This document shows, in pieces, positions 43,018 through 51,129 of a stretch of DNA of 64,000 nucleotides. Source of the DNA: an uncultured Bacteroidales bacterium (GTDB lineage: Bacteria; Bacteroidota; Bacteroidia; Bacteroidales; Bacteroidaceae); NCBI GenBank assembly GCA_902802265.1, contig CADCLN010000001.1, positions 124,001 to 188,000 of the forward strand. Reading direction: 5' to 3'. The stretch's first letter is position 1, and every line of letters begins with the position of its first letter. The notes beneath the pieces are model-generated. The model was not told the origin of the DNA. It did no database searches and saw only the letters and a program-made list of their open reading frames with translations. Made by a program: the position numbers and the translations under genes.

Positions 43018-45540
43018 ATGAGATACAGGAAGTGGGCTTTGATGCTATGGATGCTGTCGCTGATGACCATCTGTCACGCAGCTATTCAGGGGTTTCGCTG
43101 CACGGGGTTGCCTAATCAGGCACAGTTGCCCGTGCCGCAGGTAGGTTTTGTATTGCAAGACCAAGCGGGCTACATGTGGTACGGAACACAGGGCGGCGGC
43201 GTGTGCCGTGATGACGGCTATCAGGTGCGCACGTTCAACAGCAACCAACAAGGTTGCAAGGACATCGAAAATGACGAGGTGACGGCACTGGCAGAAGACC
43301 CCCTAAAAGGGCGCATCTGGGTGGGAACGCGCAGCGGCCTGTATTACATCGACCAGCAGGACGGCAGCGTTCACAACATCACCCTGGAAGAGACACGGCA
43401 CAAGAAGATTCATTGCATGGCGGTGAGAAAGGACGGTAGCCTGTGGTTCGGCGTGGAACGCAAAGTGGTGTTACTGTCACCCGAACTTAAGGTGCTAAAG
43501 AGCTTCTCCATCGGAGACAATCCACGCGAAGAACCCAAGAGCATGATGATAGACCACGAGGGCACGCTCTGGGTGTGCATCCTGCGCGGCGGACTGCGGG
43601 CTGTCGGCAAGGATTGCAAAAAACTGGAGGTGAAGCCGTGGACGCTGGACGCCGCAGCCCATTACATGGTGGAGGACACCCTGCACCAGTGTTACTGGGT
43701 TGGCACATGGGGCAAGGGCGTAGTGAGCTACCCTGATATGCACTTGCACCCCGCCACATTGCACACAGAGGACACCAGCCTGTTTGACAGCAAAGTGAAC
43801 AACATGGTCATTGACTACGCGAACCAACTGCTCTGGACTTCTACGGCAAGCAACCTGTTTGCCTATTGTATAATGTCGGTATTCGGCATTGACAACCACC
43901 GCATTAATACGCTACTGCCGATGGAGACTGCGAATTTCATGTCGCAGGAAAAGAAGGTCATTGGCAACCTGTTTCTGGATAGATTTAATAATGTGTGGGT
44001 GCCTGGAAGTATGCCGCACACATTCATCGTTTCACCCATCGGTGGATGGGGTGATATTCGCCGCGACCCTGTTCAGGCAATGGAACAGCAGATTGGTTAC
44101 AAGGTGATGGTCAGCCGCATCATTCGCGAAGGGGAACTTTACTGGATTTACCAAGACCGCATACGGCTTTCCCTCTACAACAGCCGCACAGGCAAGCTTT
44201 CTTTCATGGCAAACGAAGCGCAGCCCAAAGCACAGAGCACGAACAAGGCACTCTGTCGGCGATGGGACGCCAAGGGGGTATGGACGTGCAGCGGGCACAA
44301 ACTGCTGCAGGCATGGAACGAAGGCGGAACAATACAGTGGAAGGAGTTGACCAACGTGCAGTTGCCCAACTATATCTCTGCCCTCAACGACGTGGGCAAT
44401 GGACAATTGCTAATCGGCACAGAGAAACAGGTGTACTGCTATGATTACCGGCATCAGACCCTGAAAGCTTTGACGGACTCCATCGGCATTGTGCAGAGTG
44501 TAGGCTACGATGACAAAGGCAAGCTGCAATACACCCTGCGTGCAGGTCAGCATCTGCCCATTACCGACTCCTTCGGACACGTTTGGCAACTCACGGAAAC
44601 CAGCCTCACGGAAACCAATCCACGAACAGGTGCTTCACGCACAATACGGCCTACGGATTCCGATGTGCAGATGGAGCATTTCACCGATTTCTGCCTGGCG
44701 GATGACAGCATTTGTCTGGGCGGCATCGGGGCTATCTGCATCGTTGGTCACAGCCCTGCACTGGACAAGCCGCAGGGGCGTACCGACTCCATCGTGCTGA
44801 CGGACAACATTCACTTGAGCACCCTCAATCCGCTCTATGCACACACCACGCGCTTTGCTTATCGCGGTTCTTCTTCCGACAAGTGGATTTATCTGGAGCC
44901 AGGCAACAACACCATAGACCCCAGCACCCTGCACCACAACACGCAGACCATCGAAGTGATGGCTACCGACCCCTTCGGACGGTGGAGCCAACCGCAAGTG
45001 CTCCCATTTACACACCCCCACGACGGCAATAGCTACCATGGGCTTTGGCTACTCCTTGTACCGCTCTTGGGTTTAGGGTGGTGGTGGATGAGAAAGAGGG
45101 GGGCTCGCCCTGCTGAGACTTTGCCCGACCCGCCCAGCGGGGATGATGGAGACGGGGCGGTTGCTGCTGACCCTCGCCCCCTTGCTGAGGGAGATGGAGC
45201 AGATGTTTCTCCTTTCCTTGTTCAAGTGATAGGTCTTATTCAGAAGAATCTGGATAATCCTGCTTATGACATAGCGTGTCTGTGTACTGACATGGCGGTA
45301 AGTCGCATGAATTTGTATCGCAAGTTTCAAGCAGTCACTCAGCAAACACCATCCGAATTTATTCGAAGCATCCGTCTGAAGCACGGAGCGGAATTGCTGC
45401 AAAGCACTGAGCAGTCGGTAAGCGAAGTGGCATACGCTGTAGGTTTCACCTCGCCGCAGTATTTCATCAAGTGCTTCAAGGAAGAATATGGTGAAACGCC
45501 CAAGAAATTCAGACAGCAGAATGGTGCTGCGCAAAAATAA
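43018..45540 (+). CDS. Membrane one-component regulator: Reg_prop propeller, Y_Y_Y domain, TM helix, AraC DNA-binding domain
   Basis: 840 residues. After a signal sequence (MRYRKWALMLWMLSLMTICHA), residues about 25-600 form the two-component-regulator propeller (FVLQDQAGYMWYGTQGGGV, GRIWVGTRSGLYY, GSLWFGVERK, GTLWVCILRGGL). A Y_Y_Y-like domain (about 600-670) and one TM helix (LWLLLVPLLGLGWWW) follow. After a Pro/Gly/Asp-rich linker comes an AraC/XylS domain (about 740-835, VSRMNLYRKFQAVTQQTP and VAYAVGFTSPQYFIKCFKEEYGETPKKFR). Hybrid two-component systems of this family are about 1300-1400 residues and contain kinase and receiver domains between TM and HTH; both are missing here. It is divergent from the PL11-GH2 operon and is the obvious candidate regulator. 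Confidence 0.88.
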   Translation: MRYRKWALMLWMLSLMTICHAAIQGFRCTGLPNQAQLPVPQVGFVLQDQAGYMWYGTQGGGVCRDDGYQVRTFNSNQQGCKDIENDEVTALAEDPLKGRIWVGTRSGLYYIDQQDGSVHNITLEETRHKKIHCMAVRKDGSLWFGVERKVVLLSPELKVLKSFSIGDNPREEPKSMMIDHEGTLWVCILRGGLRAVGKDCKKLEVKPWTLDAAAHYMVEDTLHQCYWVGTWGKGVVSYPDMHLHPATLHTEDTSLFDSKVNNMVIDYANQLLWTSTASNLFAYCIMSVFGIDNHRINTLLPMETANFMSQEKKVIGNLFLDRFNNVWVPGSMPHTFIVSPIGGWGDIRRDPVQAMEQQIGYKVMVSRIIREGELYWIYQDRIRLSLYNSRTGKLSFMANEAQPKAQSTNKALCRRWDAKGVWTCSGHKLLQAWNEGGTIQWKELTNVQLPNYISALNDVGNGQLLIGTEKQVYCYDYRHQTLKALTDSIGIVQSVGYDDKGKLQYTLRAGQHLPITDSFGHVWQLTETSLTETNPRTGASRTIRPTDSDVQMEHFTDFCLADDSICLGGIGAICIVGHSPALDKPQGRTDSIVLTDNIHLSTLNPLYAHTTRFAYRGSSSDKWIYLEPGNNTIDPSTLHHNTQTIEVMATDPFGRWSQPQVLPFTHPHDGNSYHGLWLLLVPLLGLGWWWMRKRGARPAETLPDPPSGDDGDGAVAADPRPLAEGDGADVSPFLVQVIGLIQKNLDNPAYDIACLCTDMAVSRMNLYRKFQAVTQQTPSEFIRSIRLKHGAELLQSTEQSVSEVAYAVGFTSPQYFIKCFKEEYGETPKKFRQQNGAAQK

Positions 45541-45826
45541 TTATTCCCTCGCTGTCGCAGCGAAGGAATAATCAGATGAATGTTTAATGTTATTTAGGGA
45601 ATGGACTCGAACCTCACGGTTCGTTGGGGGTGTTTCAAGGAGAAAAATTTGGGGACAACTCCTTGAAACTGTCCAATTGCATAATAACAATTGAAAAGAT
45701 GCTCGTGGCCATGACGCCAATCATACTTTATCACTAAACCACAACCGACAAGGCTTGACGAGCTCTAATCAAAAGTCAATGCTTGTTAAATCAATGTAGC
45801 TATGAAAAAAGTTCTATCTTCTTTTG
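45533..45826 (-). ncRNA. Candidate small RNA transcription unit (about 290 nt)
   Basis: Bounded on the minus strand by an exact -7 box (45833-45840) and a hairpin terminator followed by TTATTTTTG. There is no convincing reading frame inside. Internal structures are a CGAACC/GGTTCG hairpin with GTGA tetraloop (45608-45623), an 11-bp helix pairing 45632-45642 with 45659-45669, a competing 5-bp helix (45653-45657 with 45670-45674), a CAATTG hairpin (45674-45693) and GCTCGT/ACGAGC (45701-45706 with 45758-45763). It lies downstream of the rhamnose operon and ends inside the 3' end of the AraC gene. Not a tRNA, tmRNA, 6S, SRP or RNase P RNA as far as motifs show. Confidence 0.5.
45541..45571 (-). 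terminator. Terminator of the candidate small RNA
   Basis: A 14-nt stem (45541-45554 with 45558-45571, one mismatch) has a 3-nt loop. On the minus strand it is followed by TTATTTTTG. It also sits directly after the plus-strand AraC stop codon. Confidence 0.75.
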
Positions 45827-45832
45827 CAAGGG

Positions 45833-45840
45833 CAAAGGTA
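45833..45840 (-). promoter_or_regulatory. -7 box of the candidate small RNA
   Basis: CAAAGGTA on the plus strand reads TACCTTTG on the minus strand. TTG (minus strand, 45863-45865) lies at 22-nt spacing. Confidence 0.55.
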
Positions 45841-45985
45841 TAACTTTTTTTCCAAACCACCGCAATTTTTCAACTTTTTTTTGCATCTATGCGCAGTATT
45901 TGAAAGTTTTTTGGAGAAAAAAGACGAACCTTTTCGTCAAGCATAACGAATGGTTCGTCTTTGAAATGAAAGGGATGAAGCTTTG

Positions 45986-46807
45986 TTAACAGGGGCGCTG
46001 CTTCGGCAAATGGAACACATCCTGCACTTCTTTCATGGCAGCAGCGGTCATGCCGTCGGGTTCGCTGCCCATGTTACGGGCACACATATAGATGTTGGCT
46101 GCTTTGCAGAGCACGTCGGTTTGGTCGAAAGCATCCATGATGTCAGTGCCGACGGCAACGGTGCCATGCTTCTCCCAAAGCACTACGTCGTGTGTTTTGA
46201 TTTGTTCGAGGGTAGCTTCTGCCAATTCAACACTGGATGGCAATGCGTAGGGTACAATGCCGATGCCAAGCGGAGCAAAAGCAAGTGTTTCGGGAATCAT
46301 GGACCAAAGTACACGAGTCATTTCATCGCCACGGAGGAATCGCTGGATGTGTGACATGGCCACGAGTTCGATAGGATGGGTGTGGAGTGTAGCTTTGTAG
46401 CAAGAACCTGTTTCCAAAAGATAGTTCTGCAAGGCAAGGTGCGTAGGCAATTCGCTTGTGGGCACAACAGGTTCGTCTGCTATGATTTCGTAATTGGCGC
46501 AGTCATCACAGATGCGGACAATGCTTCCGTTCTGCATAGGAAATTTTGCCAGGTCACGCATACGTTTGCCTGTGCCTTTACAGTAGAAATATTTGCCTTT
46601 GAGTTGTGGCAAGGTCATGCCGATTGGCTTCACAGGCGTAATGGCAGACATAGCCTTACATTCGTCATCCATAAACTCGGTGACGTTCACGGTGATGTTG
46701 CCACCGTTGCGCTCTGCCCATCCTTTCTGCCAAAGGTATCCTGTGACCTCTGCAATCTGGTCAACCACGGCCCTTAAGCCTGGGCGACCATCTAATATAC
46801 TTTTCAT
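45986..46807 (-). CDS. rhaD: L-rhamnulose-1-phosphate aldolase
   Basis: 273 residues of the class II aldolase/adducin family. It splits L-rhamnulose-1-phosphate into dihydroxyacetone phosphate and L-lactaldehyde. The zinc-binding site is visible as LHTHPIELVAMSH, with a further His in WEKHGTVAVG. The N-terminal part has GWAERNGGNITVNVTE, a substrate-binding loop. The length fits RhaD (about 270) and is longer than FucA (about 215). It is last in the five-gene operon with rhaB, 34 nt after the transporter gene. Confidence 0.9.
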   Translation of the reverse strand: MKSILDGRPGLRAVVDQIAEVTGYLWQKGWAERNGGNITVNVTEFMDDECKAMSAITPVKPIGMTLPQLKGKYFYCKGTGKRMRDLAKFPMQNGSIVRICDDCANYEIIADEPVVPTSELPTHLALQNYLLETGSCYKATLHTHPIELVAMSHIQRFLRGDEMTRVLWSMIPETLAFAPLGIGIVPYALPSSVELAEATLEQIKTHDVVLWEKHGTVAVGTDIMDAFDQTDVLCKAANIYMCARNMGSEPDGMTAAAMKEVQDVFHLPKQRPC

Positions 46808-46841
46808 GTTTTTTCGTTTTTGAGTTATATCAAACTAATTA

Positions 46842-48182
46842 TTAAATATTATCTCCATAACGCTCTTGGGTAATTTGCTCCAATGACTTGCCACGGGTGT
46901 TTGGCATACCCAGCAGACCAACGACCAAAGAGATGAGCAACAGAGCTACCATGCAGTAGGCGGCCAGTGTGAAACCTTCGCCATTGTCACCATAAATATA
47001 GGTAAAGACGAGCCCCCAGACAGCAGACAGACCACGAACAATGAAGAACATCAGTCCCTGAGCACCTGCACGGAACTTGGCAGGGAACAGTTCACTGCCC
47101 CACAGCGCATAGAACACCTGCACAGAACTACCATTGTTCACACCCCACAAGATGGTGAACAGCCAAATGCCCGCAATGGTCGATACGCCGCCACCAATGA
47201 TGAGAATCCATGCAGTGAGCGCAGCTGCCAAACCAAACACATAGAAGAAGCGGTGAGCCACCTTATCTACAAAAAAGGAGATTATCAAGGTAGTGACAAC
47301 CACAAAGACCCAGCTTACACAACTCAGCATGTTAGCCGTTTCATTGCTCAAACCGCCAGCCGTTTCGTAAATGTGAGGCATAAAGAAACCCATGACCGAA
47401 GCCACAAGATTCCACGTCAGATAGATAGCAGCCAGATAAGCCACCGTCTTGACAGCAATCTTATTGGTAAACAGCAGCTTGATATTATCAACAATACCAC
47501 TCTTATCTTTTGCCTTGTTGGCTGTAAATTCTGCACTCTCCTGCAACTGTCGCTGAAGGTTCCAAGCAATAAAGGCTACAACGAAGAGGGTCAGAAACAC
47601 AACCCGCGAGCTAAACACCTCAACGGCAGCCTGTGCAGCATTTTCACCAACAAAGCTGTGCGCCAACGATTCAACGGGTGCATAGAGGTAACCACCAGGA
47701 GCAAACAACATGCCGAACAGCAGAATGCACATCGGACCGATGCCCCATGACATCTGCGAAATGCAGATATTGCGTCCACGATTGTTCACCTCCGAACTTT
47801 CCGAAATATAAGTCCAGGAGGCTGGCACACCGATGCCGACAGAAATGCCTGTCACAAGGAAACCGCAGAGCAGCATCGGGAAGTTGACCGTGCACATGAT
47901 AATCAGCACACCCAGCATATAGACCAGCAGGTTGTAAGTAAAGATGAACTTACGTCCAAATTTGTCGGCCAGGAAGCCGCCGATGATGGCACCGATGGCT
48001 GCACCCAGCGCATTCGCACTTAGAGCATTGAGCCATCCAAGATGCATTTCAGTAAGTCCCAGGTAGTTCTGCCACAGCGTCACACCACTGGCACCAGCCA
48101 CGATAGCTCCTGCATCCAAATAATTATTGAGCGAAACCGCAAGGGTGCTCTTCAAAGAACTTGACTTTGCCATATTCGTCAT
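46842..48182 (-). CDS. MFS sugar transporter, probably for L-rhamnose
   Basis: 446 residues with twelve predicted helices. The family signature between helices 2 and 3 is GGFLADKFGRKFIF, and the C-terminal cytoplasmic end reads MPNTRGKSLEQITQERYG, typical of the sugar-porter branch. A second Met three residues in (MAKSSSLK) may be the true start. It is not the RhaT-type rhamnose permease. Its place between the isomerase (9-nt gap) and rhaD makes L-rhamnose the likely substrate, with L-arabinose as the main alternative because the operon starts with an arabinofuranosidase gene. Confidence 0.85.
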   Translation of the reverse strand: MTNMAKSSSLKSTLAVSLNNYLDAGAIVAGASGVTLWQNYLGLTEMHLGWLNALSANALGAAIGAIIGGFLADKFGRKFIFTYNLLVYMLGVLIIMCTVNFPMLLCGFLVTGISVGIGVPASWTYISESSEVNNRGRNICISQMSWGIGPMCILLFGMLFAPGGYLYAPVESLAHSFVGENAAQAAVEVFSSRVVFLTLFVVAFIAWNLQRQLQESAEFTANKAKDKSGIVDNIKLLFTNKIAVKTVAYLAAIYLTWNLVASVMGFFMPHIYETAGGLSNETANMLSCVSWVFVVVTTLIISFFVDKVAHRFFYVFGLAAALTAWILIIGGGVSTIAGIWLFTILWGVNNGSSVQVFYALWGSELFPAKFRAGAQGLMFFIVRGLSAVWGLVFTYIYGDNGEGFTLAAYCMVALLLISLVVGLLGMPNTRGKSLEQITQERYGDNI

Positions 48183-48191
48183 TGAGTTACG

Positions 48192-49622
48192 TCATCTGCA
48201 AACTACGTCGCATTCAATATTGAAAATCTTCGCCACCTTCAGGATGGTGTCGATATGACGACCCACGGCTGCAGCCATGTGGTGGGTAGGTCCTGCTTCG
48301 CTCCACTTGTTGACAAATTCGCGGCATGGAAGCGAGAATTTGGTCCGCATATTGGTATCTCCAAACATGAAGATAGGTCCTTCTTCATTGACACCTTCCG
48401 CAACCACAAACTTGAACACGCCATTCGCATCTTGCGTGATAGCCAAGTAAGTGACTGGGCCTGTAGGTGGATAGAACTGAGTGAGGTAGCCACCACCGGT
48501 CTTGCCATGGAACACGGGCACAATCTTCATCGTAGGCTTGTGAGCTTGCGAAATGTCAAAATCACCCGACCCCGAATGGCCGATGATGCAGATATCCTTG
48601 GGAAAATCGATGCTGTACATTTCGGCGAGTGTACCTGTACCGCTGATAGTCTTCAGTATGGACATGGCCATTGCCACTTTCATGTCGCCCTCAACGGCGC
48701 AAGCTGTGTGTTGCTTGATAAGCATGGAGAAGGCAGGAATCAGCATAGAGTCGAGCTTGCCGGCTACACCCTGGGCAAAGCCTGCATAATGAGATGCAAT
48801 CATACCCAATTTCTCATCCTTCACCCACTGTTCGAAGGCTACGACATATTTAGCCATGTCCCAAACCTTCTCAATGGTTCCGCCACCTTCAATCTCGAAA
48901 GTGTCAAGGATGTCTTGTGCCTTGGAACGAATAGCCTCTTCATCGGTAATATTGTCAGCAATAGCCCACATCTGTTCCCAATCAAACTGCTTGGTGTAAA
49001 CAAACATACGATGGTAGAGGTTGGTCTCATCGATATAGAGATCCATCATGCCAGGATACGGACGGCCTATCTGAGCAATATTGGTGTCGCGGAAACGGCG
49101 ACGCACCTGGGCAGCACGGCACCAGTCCTCTATTTCGGCCTGTACACCTGGGTCGCCGCCCTCGACAACACCTGTAATCACAGCCGAGCGCTTGCCTGCA
49201 CGGTTAAGGTCGGCCACCATTTCACCGATGGCACCACAAGCATACAATTCGCCCAGCCAAGTGGGGATATCGGTCTTAGCGTAATCGGGAGCCAGTTTCT
49301 TCTGTACATTCACAATTACAACAGGAACATCTATGTCGCGAACAGCAGGCAACATATTATAAGATGTGCAGTAGGTCAACATCTGCAGGATGACAAGGTC
49401 AACATCTGCAGCACGGAATTTATCTCCGACAGTCTGCGACTGCTCTTTGGTTGTCACCATGCCGCCGTCAATGAGTTCAACGGTGCAGGGAAGGGTTTTC
49501 TTAAAAGCCTCATACTGCGCCTGAAACTCAAGCACGAGGGATGGAAACTGTGGAAGGTATGCACCGAGTGCAATGGAAAAGACACCCACACGTGCCTTTG
49601 TCTCAACTAATGGTTTTGCCAT
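48192..49622 (-). CDS. L-arabinose/L-fucose isomerase-fold sugar isomerase
   Basis: 476 residues. The N-terminal Rossmann-like half (VGVFSIALGAYLPQFPSL, DVDLVILQMLTYCTSYNM, VPVVIVNVQKK) and the C-terminal half (CAVEGDMKVAMAMSILK, GHSGSGDFDISQ and a metal-site region with AVGRHIDTI) place it in the fucose/arabinose isomerase superfamily. It is divergent from canonical AraA, which starts with a FWFVTGSQ-like strand. No TIM-barrel RhaA-type rhamnose isomerase is present in the operon. The likely role is therefore isomerising L-rhamnose (to feed rhaB and rhaD), or L-arabinose released by the operon's GH51. Substrate cannot be decided from sequence. Confidence 0.75.
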   Translation of the reverse strand: MAKPLVETKARVGVFSIALGAYLPQFPSLVLEFQAQYEAFKKTLPCTVELIDGGMVTTKEQSQTVGDKFRAADVDLVILQMLTYCTSYNMLPAVRDIDVPVVIVNVQKKLAPDYAKTDIPTWLGELYACGAIGEMVADLNRAGKRSAVITGVVEGGDPGVQAEIEDWCRAAQVRRRFRDTNIAQIGRPYPGMMDLYIDETNLYHRMFVYTKQFDWEQMWAIADNITDEEAIRSKAQDILDTFEIEGGGTIEKVWDMAKYVVAFEQWVKDEKLGMIASHYAGFAQGVAGKLDSMLIPAFSMLIKQHTACAVEGDMKVAMAMSILKTISGTGTLAEMYSIDFPKDICIIGHSGSGDFDISQAHKPTMKIVPVFHGKTGGGYLTQFYPPTGPVTYLAITQDANGVFKFVVAEGVNEEGPIFMFGDTNMRTKFSLPCREFVNKWSEAGPTHHMAAAVGRHIDTILKVAKIFNIECDVVCR

Positions 49623-49640
49623 AATTTTGCTTGTTATTGG

Positions 49641-51113
49641 TTAGTTAGTTTTTGTTATTTCAAGATAACGCTGATAAGCAGCATCCCATGCGTCACTGTC
49701 TTGTGGCTGATAGGTCTTCATCTCGATGCTGTTGGCAATGATGCGACGCATTTCGAACAGATCGCCCACCACTCCTGCAGCCTTGGCTTGCAGCATGATG
49801 TTTCCAATGGCAGTACCTTCGATAGGACCTGTCACCACCTCCAATCCTGTGCTATTAGCAGCAAACTGCATAAGGAACTGGTTCCACACACCACCGCCGA
49901 TGACGTGCAAACGCTCGATGGGGAACGGAGCCAAATCCTTCAGATAGCCAATGACCTGGCGGTAGCGCATGGCAAGACTTTCAAAGATGCAACGGGCTAT
50001 CTCCTGATGCGTTTCGGGCACAGGCTGACCCGTCTTTCGGCAATAATTTTGAATAGCCTCAATCATGCTGGCGGGGTTGGCAAAGTCGGGAGCATCGGGG
50101 AAAATGAACGAGCGGAAGGGAGGTGCCTCCATGGCACTGGCATTAAGTTCATTCACATTGGCTGGTGCATCCTTAAATTCCTTGCGGCTACGTTCTAAAA
50201 GCCACATACCGCAGATGTTTTTTAGGAAGCGGGTTGTGCCTTCGACACCACCTTCATTCGTGAAGTTATACTCAAAACTCTTCTTCGAAATGATGGCATC
50301 CTTCGTCTCGATGCCCAGCAGCGACCACGTGCCACAACTGAGATAGGCAAACCTTTCGTTCTGAGCGGGAACGGCAGCCACAGCCGCACCCGTGTCGTGA
50401 CCAGCCACAGCCACTACAGGGACAGCACCCAGCCCCGTCATCTGCTGCACTTCGGGCGTAAGCACCCCTACCCTGTCCGACGGATTGACATACCTGCCAA
50501 ACTGACTTTCCTTCAAGCCGATGACCTCAATGAGTTCGGGGTCAATCTTCTTGGTGCGGGGGTCAAGCATCTGACTGGTCGAAAGGATGGTGTATTCACA
50601 CACCGCCTCACCCGTCAGCATATACATCAGAGCATCAGGCACAAACAGAATCTTGTCGGCAACCTCCAGTGCAGAATCCTTATTCTTGCGCAGCGTACTG
50701 AGTTGGAAGAGGGAGTTGAACTGCATAAACTGGATGCCCGTCTTCTTATAAACCTTCTCCTTCGAAATCAGTTTGAAATACTCCTCCATGGCATGGTCTG
50801 TGTGCGGATCACGATAGCAATACGGATTGCGAAGCACACCGCCGTCCTTGCCGATGCAGACAAAATCCACACCCCAGGTGTCAATGCCGATGGAAGCAAT
50901 TTCAATCTGCTCCTCGGCCACCACCTTCAAACCACGGATAATTTCGTTATACAGGGCATAGATATCCCAAAAGAAATGTCCTCCCGTCTGAATGATGGGA
51001 TTGGAGAAACGCGTCAGCTCACGCTGCTCCAATTTGCCGCCCACGATGCTACCCAAAATGGTACGTCCACTGGTAGCACCCAAGTCAACAGCAAAAAAGT
51101 TTATTGATTGCAT
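49641..51113 (-). CDS. rhaB: Rhamnulokinase
   Basis: 490 residues from the Met at 51113 (MQSINFFAVDLGATSGRTI); the 22 residues in front have no family likeness and cover the gene gap. An FGGY kinase with phosphate loop VDLGATSGR, substrate loop IGIDTWGVDFVCIG, the RhaB-typical YCYRDPHTDHAMEEYF, and C-terminal GHDTGAAVAAVPA and SCGTWSLLGIE. GGGVWNQFLMQFAANSTGLEV forms the ATP site. It phosphorylates L-rhamnulose. It lies 16 nt after GH51 and 18 nt before the isomerase. L-fuculokinase is the nearest alternative, but the RhaD-type aldolase in the operon favours rhamnulose. Confidence 0.88.
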   Translation of the reverse strand: MQSINFFAVDLGATSGRTILGSIVGGKLEQRELTRFSNPIIQTGGHFFWDIYALYNEIIRGLKVVAEEQIEIASIGIDTWGVDFVCIGKDGGVLRNPYCYRDPHTDHAMEEYFKLISKEKVYKKTGIQFMQFNSLFQLSTLRKNKDSALEVADKILFVPDALMYMLTGEAVCEYTILSTSQMLDPRTKKIDPELIEVIGLKESQFGRYVNPSDRVGVLTPEVQQMTGLGAVPVVAVAGHDTGAAVAAVPAQNERFAYLSCGTWSLLGIETKDAIISKKSFEYNFTNEGGVEGTTRFLKNICGMWLLERSRKEFKDAPANVNELNASAMEAPPFRSFIFPDAPDFANPASMIEAIQNYCRKTGQPVPETHQEIARCIFESLAMRYRQVIGYLKDLAPFPIERLHVIGGGVWNQFLMQFAANSTGLEVVTGPIEGTAIGNIMLQAKAAGVVGDLFEMRRIIANSIEMKTYQPQDSDAWDAAYQRYLEITKTN

Positions 51114-51129
51114 AGGGTTTTTGATCGTA

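Noticed and set aside
45600-45780. tRNA or tmRNA gene
   Set aside because: GGTTCGAGTCC resembles a T-loop on the minus strand, but no acceptor stem, anticodon arm or tag sequence can be drawn. The GTGA hairpin explains the similarity.
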